The notes beneath the pieces were generated by a model. That model saw only the letters and a program-made list of their open reading frames with translations. It ran no database searches and was not told where the DNA came from. Below are positions 9,163 to 17,200 of a stretch of 59,062 bases of DNA, in pieces. The DNA is taken from the NCBI GenBank assembly GCA_903852495.1, contig CAINRC010000132.1, positions 1 through 59,062 on the forward strand, written 5' to 3'. Origin of the DNA: an uncultured Geobacteraceae bacterium. GTDB taxonomy: Bacteria; Desulfobacterota; Desulfuromonadia; Geobacterales; Pseudopelobacteraceae. Position 1 is the stretch's first letter. Each line of letters opens with the position of its first letter. The translations under genes were made by a program, and so were the position numbers.

Positions 9163-10479
9163 GTGAAACTACCAAAATTTCTCACATCCCGGTCAACGGT
9201 CATCACGCTGCTCCTTGCGATCAGCGTGGCTCTACTTTTTGCGAGTTCTGTCCCGCAGCGGTCACTGGGAGGCAAAACTCCGGAATGGGTAGGAACTCTT
9301 CCGGAGAGCCTCCAGGGCATCACTGCCCTGCTCGGCCTTGACAACGTTGTCGGCAGCGGTTGGTTCGCCGTGCTCGTGGCACTTTTCTGGCTGTCACTGA
9401 CCATCTCTACCCTGTCCCAATACTCGGCGACGAGGGCGTTGCTCCGGAGCCTTCCTTCGCGGACGGCACCACAGGAGAGTATCAGGATAGACGTTTCTCC
9501 GGATGATTTTGAACCACTGGTACAAGCTGCCGGTTTCCGGCTCGCTGCGAGTGGCAACGAGGTCCGCCGGTATGTGAAAAACCGGATCGGTTACTGGGGT
9601 AATTTCCTGCTCCACGTTGGGCTTGTCACGGCGGTCTTTTTCACCCTTATCTATGTCCTGACCCAGCACCGGGTACTCATGCGGCTTACCGGTCAGGAAA
9701 TTTCCAGGCTGTCGCCCGGGAATGTTCAGGAAATACGGGGAGTCATGTCGCGGCAGGGAAAACTGCCCCACACTGTCGTGTTGAAGAACCTGGAGCCACG
9801 TTTCTGGGGGAATGACAAGCTGGAATATCTTTCTTCTGAGCTGTATTTTACCGAACAGCCGGGTGGCGAACCACGGCGTGTTGATGTGGCACTTAGCGAT
9901 AAATCGCAGTATGGTCCCTTCCTCGTGTATCAGGCAAACGCCTACGGAAGGGCGTTCGATCTTGAATTTGAGTCTGCTCGCGGGGAAACCGGCCAGATTC
10001 GCTTCTACCTCCCGTATCCCCTCCGGCGTGATGGCGCCGGTTACGGAGAAATGGTTCTGCCCGGGACCGACTTTCTACTGAAAGGGAAATTCTACGCCGA
10101 CAGGGAACGTGCGTCGATGACGCTCAATCAGTCACCGCTTACGCTACGACTTTTCCAGGGGAAGGCACTTTTGGGAGAAGCGACGTTACCGCCGAATGAA
10201 AAGACACCACTTGGTCCTTTGTCCGTTCGCCTGGTACAGTCGCAATGGTGGACGGACATCCTGCTGGACGGTACGAGGGGCATTGCGGGTATTTTTACCG
10301 GGTTTGCCCTGATCCTGGCCGGGGTACTCAGCTCGTTCTGTATGGTGCCGCGTGAGATTGTGGTGAGAGAATCCAACGGGTCTCTTTTGGTCCAGCATGT
10401 AGCGCGTCGCTTTGCACTGTTCTACCGTGAAGAATTCGATGAAATCATACAAAAAGTGGCCAAGACGGAGGACGTATGA
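9163..10479 (+). CDS. resB: Cytochrome c biogenesis protein ResB (system II)
   Basis: The 438-residue product has the ResB layout: membrane segments near residues 12-29, 66-88 and 143-163, a long periplasmic region (about 170-365), and a last helix near 372-392 followed by a cytosolic tail. In system II, ResB (Ccs1) joins CcsA to carry haem across the inner membrane and ligate it to CxxCH apocytochromes. The start is a GTG at 9163 with only a weak ribosome site (GGAT) upstream; it is the first codon in a sensible position before the hydrophobic N-terminus. The stop overlaps ccsA (ATGA at 10476-10479). Lying close to cytochromes with 20 or more haems suggests it serves them, although it may serve all c-type cytochromes in the cell. 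Confidence 0.9.
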   Translation: MKLPKFLTSRSTVITLLLAISVALLFASSVPQRSLGGKTPEWVGTLPESLQGITALLGLDNVVGSGWFAVLVALFWLSLTISTLSQYSATRALLRSLPSRTAPQESIRIDVSPDDFEPLVQAAGFRLAASGNEVRRYVKNRIGYWGNFLLHVGLVTAVFFTLIYVLTQHRVLMRLTGQEISRLSPGNVQEIRGVMSRQGKLPHTVVLKNLEPRFWGNDKLEYLSSELYFTEQPGGEPRRVDVALSDKSQYGPFLVYQANAYGRAFDLEFESARGETGQIRFYLPYPLRRDGAGYGEMVLPGTDFLLKGKFYADRERASMTLNQSPLTLRLFQGKALLGEATLPPNEKTPLGPLSVRLVQSQWWTDILLDGTRGIAGIFTGFALILAGVLSSFCMVPREIVVRESNGSLLVQHVARRFALFYREEFDEIIQKVAKTEDV

Positions 10480-11306
10480 AAGGTTCATTTGCGCTTGTGA
10501 CCGGTATCCACTGGGGAGCCGTGGTCATCTATGTTGTTGCCACAATAATGGTCGCTGTCGGCCAGTTTTTCGATAAACCGAACCTGGTTCGTCGGGGATT
10601 CATTGCCTCTGTTCCCGGCCTGACACTGCACGGGGCCGGACTCATTATCTGGTGGCGGATGGTCGGCCATGGGCCGTATATAGACCGCTTTGAGGTGCTG
10701 TCATCCAATGCCTGGGTGCTGCTGCTGGCGTTTCTTCTGTTCACAATTCCTTTTCCACGGCTTAAGTCCACCGGCATCGTGGTGCTGCCGACCGCCTTTA
10801 TCCTTGTGGCACTCGGTCTTTTTTGCAGCCCGGAGATGAAAACACTCCCCCCGACCTTCCGGAGTGTCTGGTTGGTGCTTCATATTATTTTTTACAAAAT
10901 TGCCTTCTCGGCAATAATCATTGCCTTTGCTTTTTCTCTCTTTTACCTCTTGGTCCGGCGTGGCCGATTAAAGCGGCTGTCCAACATTCTCCCCGATCTG
11001 CCGGGCATCGACATATATTCGTATCGATTTGCCGGCTTCGGTTTTACGTTCTGGGCAATCGGCATGCTGGCGGGATCCATCTGGGCTTATCAATCATGGG
11101 GTACGTTCTGGAACTGGGATCCGGTCCAGACCTGGTCGCTTGTTACCTGGGCCGTGTTTGGCATCTACCTGCACTTACGGCGCTTTTTCTCATGGCAGGG
11201 AGAACGGGCTTCATGGCTGTTTGTGGTCTGTTTCCTGCTGACGCTTGTATCACTTTTTCTTACCCCTCTGTTTGAGACGTCCATCCATGCCGAGTATTTC
11301 AAGTAA
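10476..11306 (+). CDS. ccsA: Cytochrome c biogenesis protein CcsA/CcsB (system II haem lyase subunit)
   Basis: The 276-residue protein has about eight membrane segments and the WWD haem-handling signature (residues 208-220), reading WGTFWNWDPVQTW. Candidate haem-ligating histidines are His52, His136 and His233, flanking the WWD region as in known CcsA proteins. The WWD motif carries Gln218 where many homologues have Glu (WDPKETW), a mild variation that I do not expect to abolish function. It overlaps resB by four bases, and together they form the haem exporter and cytochrome c synthase. The downstream radical SAM gene begins 39 bases after the stop, so it probably shares the transcript. Confidence 0.9.
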   Translation: MKGSFALVTGIHWGAVVIYVVATIMVAVGQFFDKPNLVRRGFIASVPGLTLHGAGLIIWWRMVGHGPYIDRFEVLSSNAWVLLLAFLLFTIPFPRLKSTGIVVLPTAFILVALGLFCSPEMKTLPPTFRSVWLVLHIIFYKIAFSAIIIAFAFSLFYLLVRRGRLKRLSNILPDLPGIDIYSYRFAGFGFTFWAIGMLAGSIWAYQSWGTFWNWDPVQTWSLVTWAVFGIYLHLRRFFSWQGERASWLFVVCFLLTLVSLFLTPLFETSIHAEYFK

Positions 11307-11345
11307 AAGATATTCTGAGACGGTGAAACCATCGGAGATTTGTGC

Positions 11346-12437
11346 GTGCGTGCGGCTGACCTTTTAGAATGGAGTACAATCTTCCGGCGTATGCGCGCCC
11401 GGAAGCCGACCTTTATCAGTTACAATCTGACCAACGAGTGTAACGAGGCCTGTCCCATGTGCTCCGTTTGGCAGGGGGGTGGCGGTGAAGAGCTGACGCT
11501 TGTCGAACTGGAGAGGATATTCGGCGAGCTGCGCAGCTTCGGTTTCCGGGTGGTGGAATTTTCAGGGGGAGAGCCGTTCCTGCGCAGTGATATTGCGGAG
11601 GTATTTGCTCTCGTTGACCGCCTCGGTTTTTTTTCAACAGTAACAACCAATGGCACGCTTCTGACGAAAGACAAGGTGGAATCGCTGCGGAAGGTGCGGG
11701 GTCTGCTGCAGCTCGCTATCAGTCTGGATTCACTTGTGCCGGAAACCTATGCCGCATTGCGGGGCCGTGACCTGTTACCGGCGGTGTTACGCAATGTGGA
11801 TCTGGTAGCCGGGGCCGGACTGCCGCTGCCCTTCAAGCTGAATATGACCATGAACAGGCTCAATTACCATGAGACCCTCAAGATCCTGTCCTATGCACGG
11901 GAGCGGGGCGGTTATCTCTCGGTTTTTCCGGTCACCCTGGGAGTCGGGTTTCAGCACCGTGCCGACGATGCCCAGTTTGGTGCTGATGCCGGTCAGCGGA
12001 AGGAGATGGCGGAAATGTTTCGCCACCTGGCCCGCCTGCGGCGGCAGGGAGAACCACTGTGGGAGTACAGCGGATTTTATGAAATGGCCGCCGACTACGT
12101 GCTCGGCCTGCCGATTGGTCCGTGTGATGCCGGGCGGCTATATTTTGATCTGCACGCCGATGGGGCTCTGGCGACATGTGTCGATCAACTCCCGTTTGCC
12201 GACCTTCGTACAGAATCTGTCAGTACTTCCATGAAACGGCGTGATGCACAGCAGCAGAACATCCGCCGCTGTGCTGCGGATACCCCCTGCTGCTATACCT
12301 GCACCGCCAATATTTCTCTGACGGCCAGACATCTGTTTGCCTTTTTCAGGGAAACGGCAGTGGTGCGCTTTCGTGCTGCACGTCGGGCCAGAACAGCAGC
12401 TCGCCTCGGCAACAAGCCTGCTGAATTGCATGATTGA
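11346..12437 (+). CDS. Radical SAM protein with Cys-rich C-terminus (SPASM-like)
   Basis: The radical SAM cluster motif CNEACPMC (Cys32, Cys36, Cys39 in the CxxxCxxC spacing) is followed by a FSGGEPFLR motif typical of SAM binding and by TTNGTLL. The C-terminal third holds further cysteines (GPCDAG, LATC, RRCAADTPCCYTC) that fit auxiliary iron-sulfur ligands of SPASM or twitch-type domains. I prefer the GTG at 11346, eight bases after GGAG at 11334-11337; a TTG at 11340 is too close to that site. The length is 363 residues. It overlaps the FAD oxidoreductase gene by eight bases. The substrate is unknown: peptide modification, lipid or glycan chemistry are all possible, and the surrounding glycosyltransferase and FAD enzyme do not settle it. 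Confidence 0.85.
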   Translation: MRAADLLEWSTIFRRMRARKPTFISYNLTNECNEACPMCSVWQGGGGEELTLVELERIFGELRSFGFRVVEFSGGEPFLRSDIAEVFALVDRLGFFSTVTTNGTLLTKDKVESLRKVRGLLQLAISLDSLVPETYAALRGRDLLPAVLRNVDLVAGAGLPLPFKLNMTMNRLNYHETLKILSYARERGGYLSVFPVTLGVGFQHRADDAQFGADAGQRKEMAEMFRHLARLRRQGEPLWEYSGFYEMAADYVLGLPIGPCDAGRLYFDLHADGALATCVDQLPFADLRTESVSTSMKRRDAQQQNIRRCAADTPCCYTCTANISLTARHLFAFFRETAVVRFRAARRARTAARLGNKPAELHD

Positions 12438-13857
12438 TTCCAGCGCTCGTCAAAAGCAGGTGGTGGTAATCGGTGCCGGACCGGCAGGGTTAACAGCGGC
12501 GTATGAACTCTCGCGCCGGAAGGTAGCGGTCACCGTCCTGGAGAAAGATTCGCAGGTTGGCGGCATCGCCCGGACAGTAACGTATCGCGGTTTCCGCTTT
12601 GATATCGGCGGGCACCGTTTTTTTACCAAGGTTGCCGTGGTGGCCCGCCTGTGGCGCAGCCTTCTCGGTGCTGATCTCCTCACCCGTCCCCGTTTGTCTC
12701 GAATCGTCTATCGCCGCCGGTTCTTCGATTACCCGCTCAAGCCGTTCAATGCATTGAATAATCTGGGATTGGTTAATGCCGCCGTTATCCTGATCAGTTA
12801 TCTGCGGGTCAAACTCTTCCCGGTGAATCCGGAGATGTCTTTTGCTGACTGGGTGACCAACCGTTTCGGCCGGAGGCTGTACGAAATCTTTTTCAGGACG
12901 TACACGGAAAAGGTTTGGGGTATCCCCTGCAGTGAAATCGGAATCCAATGGGCTGTGCAGAGAATTCGAGGCTTATCCCTGCGGACTGCAGTTGCCGATG
13001 CGCTTACGCCGGAACGGTTTCGTACTAGAGGTGCAATCAAAACCCTTATTTCAGAATTCTGGTATCCTCGCCTTGGGCCAGGCATGATGTGGGACGCACT
13101 TAGAACCAGTACGGAGGCTTTGGGGGGGAGAATTATTCTTGATTGCCCGGTGACCCGCATACTTCATGATGATTCAAAAATCCTTGCTGTTGAAGGGGTC
13201 TGCGGGGAGGAAAATGTCAGGTTCCCGGCCGATGAAGTCATTTCATCCATGCCGCTTCGGGAGCTCATCCTTTCGCTTTCACCGCCCGCCCCGCCGGAAA
13301 TCCGTATGGCGGCGGAACAGCTCTCTTACCGGGATTTTCTGACGGTGGCACTAGTGGTTGAGGGGGGAAATCTTTTTCCGGATAACTGGCTCTACATTCA
13401 CGATGAATCTGTCCGTGTGGGAAGAATTCAGAATTTCGCCAACTGGAGTCCGGAGATGGTGCCGGAATCTGGTAAGAGCTGTCTCGGGATGGAATATTTC
13501 TGCACGGAGAATGATGATCTCTGGAATATGTCCGATGATGCCTTGATAACATTGGCAACCGGTGAACTGAACTCTATCGGGTTAGCTGCCTCGTTCAAGA
13601 TTGTAGATGGCGCGGTTGTCAGGATGCAAAAGGCGTATCCGGTGTACAATGAACAGTATCAAGCTGCTATTCCAGTACTGCGCGGGTATCTGCAGCGGTT
13701 TTCAAATCTTCAGCCGGTGGGAAGAAACGGCATGCACCGCTATAACAACATGGATCATTCTATGTTGACGGCTATGTTTGCGGTGCGGAACCTTTTCCAT
13801 GAGCGGTTAGACCTGTGGTCCGTCAATGTTGATGAAGCGTATCACGAGGAAGGCTAG
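12430..13857 (+). CDS. FAD-dependent amine-oxidase-like oxidoreductase
   Basis: The start at 12430 places a classical dinucleotide-binding motif (VVVIGAGPAGLTAAYELS) ten residues into the protein; an upstream ATG at 12337 would add 31 residues lying over the radical SAM gene. An acidic E36 closes the beta-alpha-beta fold (VLEKDSQVGGIARTV), followed by the GGHRFFTK motif seen in protoporphyrinogen-oxidase and UDP-galactopyranose-mutase-like flavoproteins. The length is 475 residues. The C-terminal sequence GRNGMHRYNNMDHSMLTAM is also characteristic of this flavoprotein group, in which members often act in cell-surface polysaccharide pathways. It is the last gene of the operon. With the GT39 enzyme it could build or modify a glycan, but the true substrate is unknown. 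Confidence 0.85.
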   Translation: MIDSSARQKQVVVIGAGPAGLTAAYELSRRKVAVTVLEKDSQVGGIARTVTYRGFRFDIGGHRFFTKVAVVARLWRSLLGADLLTRPRLSRIVYRRRFFDYPLKPFNALNNLGLVNAAVILISYLRVKLFPVNPEMSFADWVTNRFGRRLYEIFFRTYTEKVWGIPCSEIGIQWAVQRIRGLSLRTAVADALTPERFRTRGAIKTLISEFWYPRLGPGMMWDALRTSTEALGGRIILDCPVTRILHDDSKILAVEGVCGEENVRFPADEVISSMPLRELILSLSPPAPPEIRMAAEQLSYRDFLTVALVVEGGNLFPDNWLYIHDESVRVGRIQNFANWSPEMVPESGKSCLGMEYFCTENDDLWNMSDDALITLATGELNSIGLAASFKIVDGAVVRMQKAYPVYNEQYQAAIPVLRGYLQRFSNLQPVGRNGMHRYNNMDHSMLTAMFAVRNLFHERLDLWSVNVDEAYHEEG

Positions 13858-13892
13858 CAGAACAACGCAGGACTGTTACAGAATACAGCCCA

Positions 13893-16778
13893 TCACCCGA
13901 TCCTGACCGTCTTATATAAAAAATTTTTGAAGCGAAACAACTGCCGCTGCTCCTCTTTCTTCTCCATGCCATCCGGAAAAACATTCAGATAGCGCGCCAC
14001 TGCCGGCAATGTTTTACCGGCCTGTGCCCGCGCCTTTTCAATGACCTGGCGTACGGTCTCCCGCGAAATGTCATTGCGCGAAAACGGTTCGTAAATGTCC
14101 GCCCAGAAATCCCCCCCCGCTACGATTTTATCGACTATTTCATCCGCCATGCGCCGGTCCAGATCCTGGGCAGTCGATGGCTGTGTGCGTGCCTCCAACC
14201 GACCGGTGCCGGCTATTGCCTGGGTGATCGCTTCTCCCGTAATGATGCTTTTGCGTCTGAAAAACAGTGCCCGCAGCAGAATACTGCGCAGTTCACGGAT
14301 GTTGCCCATGTAGCTGTGGCGCGTGAGGATTTCTTTTGCTTCCTTGGCCAGATAGGGCGGCTTTTCATTCGTATCCCCCTCGGCGCGGTAGGTGCGGTAC
14401 AGCTTGCCGAGGAAATGGACCGACAGGTCGGGGATGTCTTCGCGCCGCTCGTTGAGCGAGGGGAGACGGATGGCAAGCTCGGAGAGACGATGGTAGAGAT
14501 CCTCGCGGAAGCGGCCGGCGGCAATCTCGTCGGCCAGATTTTTGTTGGTTGCGGCCACGAGCAGAACCCTGCTGAAGCGTTCCGTATTGTCTCCAAGTCG
14601 CATGAAACCACCGTTGTCTAGAAAACGGAGCAGCTGCACCTGGGTTTTGGGATCGGCATCACCTATCTCGTCCAGAAAGACAATGCCGCCGATGGTCTCT
14701 TCAAGAATGCCGCGCCGGTCCGTGTATGCCCCGGTAAACGCACCTTTTTTATGGCCGAACAGCTCCGAATAGGTCAGGTCTCCGGAGTATGCGGCGATAT
14801 TGGTTTTCTTCACCGGGAGTTCGCCGTTCGGGTTGATATCCCGGCGATACAGCTCGTTCAGTTTATTGTAGAGGTTGTTGAAAAAGAACTCCTTGCCGGA
14901 TCCGGTCTGCCCGGTGACCAGGATTGAGGGGAGGCCTATGGTTGCTTCCTGCAGAATGTTGCGTGACCAGAATGTGATCCGGTTGAATAGAGGCGGGGAG
15001 ACCGTGTTGATAAAATCAACGACCTCCTGGGATTTCCGGCTGTTGCCGATGATGTTGCCCAGGCGGTACGAAGAAACGTGCGGATCCTTGTAGGCAACGT
15101 CGGTGGTCAGGCGGTTTACTTCTCCCTGAAGGCGCTCGATACGCTGCAGATCGGAGATGTGGCGTGCGGTCAGAGAACCGATGATCTGCAGTATGCGGCG
15201 GTGCTCCTCGCGGAAGTAGTCGTACTGTAATGAATTGAGGCAGACTACGGCAATAACGTCATCATCGCAAATGACCGGTACTGCAATTTCGCTTTTAAGA
15301 AGGGCGCTCATGGAGCGGTGGAAGCCGTCCCCCAGAATTTCTGCCTCTACTCTGGCGGTTATTTTCGGTTGTTTGGTAAATGCGACATATCCTGTCAGGC
15401 TACGCTCTTCCCGCCGTAGCTCATTACCGCCAATCATAAGCGGCGGAATATATTTTTTCAGCCACTCCTTGTTCTTGGCGCCGATAATGGTGCCGGACTC
15501 ATCCTCTACCTCAAGCCACCTTGTGCCGTCCCGTTCTGTCACGACAGCGATGCTGCCGGTGTCAGCGCCGATCAGTTCCGTCGCTTTGGAAAGTACCCTG
15601 GTCAGAAACGGCTGCAGGCTTTCTGTCCGTTCATTCAGCAGGTCGCTGATTTCGGAAAGGACCCGGATTTCAAGATGCTCACCGCCAACCTCGCTGATGA
15701 CTTTCTCGACCATTTCGGCATGGGTCTGCAGCAGACCCATTTCAAAATCACTGAACTGGTACAGATCATGGGAGTAGTAATTGAGCAGACAGATTATCCG
15801 GCGGGTCTCCGGGTTGAAGCGCGGGACGAGGTAGAGTGAACGGAGCTCCATGGATTCGGTCAGGGCACGTTTCTGCAGATTGTGCTGTGTGAGGTCGGGG
15901 ATAAACAGCGGTTGCAACAGGTGCTCATCGGTAATTACGCCCTGATCGTTAATATAGTTGGAAATCAGTGACATCCCTTTGCGGAGATCCAGCACCCCCA
16001 GTTGGTCATATTTCTTTTTCAGCTGTTCATCTGCCGAGTAGCTGGCAAGATTTTCCAGAACACCTGCACCGCCATCCTGATGGGTCGGCACGAGCACCGC
16101 TGCCAGAGAAACCTTTTCAATAAGCTTAACCGCCGATCTGACCATCATTCCGGCCGCTTCACGCGCTTTGAACTCCTCAAGTCGCCGTGCCAGACGGACC
16201 TGCTGATGGTAGATTCTGGCCTGGTCAAGGGGGGCGGCAACGAGGTTGGCCAGTTTTGTCAGCGACAGTTTTATCTGGCTCCCCGGCAGTCCGCCAGGCT
16301 GCTCCTGGTCGATGCAGAGCACGCCGATGGATTTGCCCATGCTGACAATCGGCATAACGTAGCTGGAGCGGAACCGGAAACGGACAGCATAGTCGTAATC
16401 GGAGGAACCCTTGCTCCCCCTGGGTAATTTGAAGTCCTGCGGAGATTGGCTGACAAAAACATTGGAGACAACCGCATCGGTTGAAACAATCGGGAAGCTC
16501 GTTTCCAAAAGTTCCTTGCCGAGTGGGCCGACGGCAAGGGCACAGGTGAGAGCACCACGGGTCAGGTCTTCCAGATAAATGCGGACCTGTTCACAGCCGG
16601 ACAGCTGTGTGGCGTTTTCTGCCAGCGCATAAAGCAGTTCGCCGAGATTCTCCTTGCCGTAGGCGGCGATTGCCCCCTGAAAATCTTTTAAACGGGATGT
16701 AGCCGGCATGATGTCCCCTGAACGTATTCGGGATAATTCCAATTCCATTTCAAAGCTCTCTCTTCGTTGGCTCGTCAT
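13893..16778 (-). CDS. Sigma-54-dependent transcriptional activator with tandem GAF domains
   Basis: This 961-residue regulator has three GAF-like sensory regions (roughly residues 30-200, 220-395 and 405-580) followed by an AAA+ domain. The AAA+ part has Walker A (GQTGSGKE), the sigma-54-contacting GAFTGA loop (residues 679-684), Walker B (GGIVFLDEIGDAD) and a sensor/R-finger segment (RFREDLYHRL). The C-terminus has a helical segment (KTLPAVARYLNV) that could be the DNA-binding helix-turn-helix. I chose the ATG at 16778, which has GAGGAG just upstream on the coding strand (plus 16782-16787); an earlier ATG at 16868 lacks this support. An intact GAFTGA predicts a working activator of sigma-54 promoters. 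The signal sensed by the GAF region and the target genes are unknown. It is transcribed towards, and ends 36 bases from, the FAD oxidoreductase gene. Confidence 0.92.
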   Translation of the reverse strand: MTSQRRESFEMELELSRIRSGDIMPATSRLKDFQGAIAAYGKENLGELLYALAENATQLSGCEQVRIYLEDLTRGALTCALAVGPLGKELLETSFPIVSTDAVVSNVFVSQSPQDFKLPRGSKGSSDYDYAVRFRFRSSYVMPIVSMGKSIGVLCIDQEQPGGLPGSQIKLSLTKLANLVAAPLDQARIYHQQVRLARRLEEFKAREAAGMMVRSAVKLIEKVSLAAVLVPTHQDGGAGVLENLASYSADEQLKKKYDQLGVLDLRKGMSLISNYINDQGVITDEHLLQPLFIPDLTQHNLQKRALTESMELRSLYLVPRFNPETRRIICLLNYYSHDLYQFSDFEMGLLQTHAEMVEKVISEVGGEHLEIRVLSEISDLLNERTESLQPFLTRVLSKATELIGADTGSIAVVTERDGTRWLEVEDESGTIIGAKNKEWLKKYIPPLMIGGNELRREERSLTGYVAFTKQPKITARVEAEILGDGFHRSMSALLKSEIAVPVICDDDVIAVVCLNSLQYDYFREEHRRILQIIGSLTARHISDLQRIERLQGEVNRLTTDVAYKDPHVSSYRLGNIIGNSRKSQEVVDFINTVSPPLFNRITFWSRNILQEATIGLPSILVTGQTGSGKEFFFNNLYNKLNELYRRDINPNGELPVKKTNIAAYSGDLTYSELFGHKKGAFTGAYTDRRGILEETIGGIVFLDEIGDADPKTQVQLLRFLDNGGFMRLGDNTERFSRVLLVAATNKNLADEIAAGRFREDLYHRLSELAIRLPSLNERREDIPDLSVHFLGKLYRTYRAEGDTNEKPPYLAKEAKEILTRHSYMGNIRELRSILLRALFFRRKSIITGEAITQAIAGTGRLEARTQPSTAQDLDRRMADEIVDKIVAGGDFWADIYEPFSRNDISRETVRQVIEKARAQAGKTLPAVARYLNVFPDGMEKKEEQRQLFRFKNFLYKTVRIG

Positions 16779-17060
16779 CGGCTCCTCAACGTACGGTCTG
16801 CACGCCTCCGTCGCCGATCTCCTCGCCGCCTGGAGATCATCTTTGAACTGGAATTGGAATAAGAACACGTGTGAGTATAAAATCTACACAGGGGAATGTA
16901 GCGCGGGTGGCGAAGGGGGTCAAGGGGAAAGAGCTGTAACGGGCAGAGCAGGCGGCGAAAAATGTCCGATAACGACTGATTCAGCTAATGATACCGGAAA
17001 AAACAGTTAGCCACAAAAAACGCAAATAAAAATCATTTGGTTTTTGCGACACATACCACG

Positions 17061-17165
17061 AGTACCCTGTAACATTTAAAAGTTCCCCCGCCCCTTGCGG
17101 GAGGGGAAGCTAACAGCAAAGACTGGTAGGACAACACTGCGAAAGTTTAAATGTTACAGCGTACT
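17061..17165. repeat. 105-bp element with 20-bp terminal inverted repeats (MITE-like)
   Basis: The left end (17061-17080, AGTACCCTGTAACATTTAAA) and the reverse complement of the right end (17146-17165) match at 19 of 20 positions. The interior holds a GC-rich stretch, TTCCCCCGCCCCTTGCGGGA, then GGGGAAGCTAACAG. A related left end and the same GGGGAAGCTAACAG block occur again at 31105-31367, so this is a dispersed family rather than a one-off hairpin. It encodes nothing. It lies in the 422-bp gap between the sigma-54 activator and the 612-residue gene; otherwise that gap (16779-17200) holds only A/T-rich sequence before the activator and no recognisable gene or terminator. Confidence 0.75.
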
Positions 17166-17200
17166 AGCCAAATGGCTTCAGCATTCACTCAATAGAACGG

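Noticed and set aside
10476-11306. Glu-to-Gln change in the CcsA WWD motif as a loss of function
   Set aside because: The invariant WGxxWxWD core and the candidate histidines are all present, so inactivity is not indicated.
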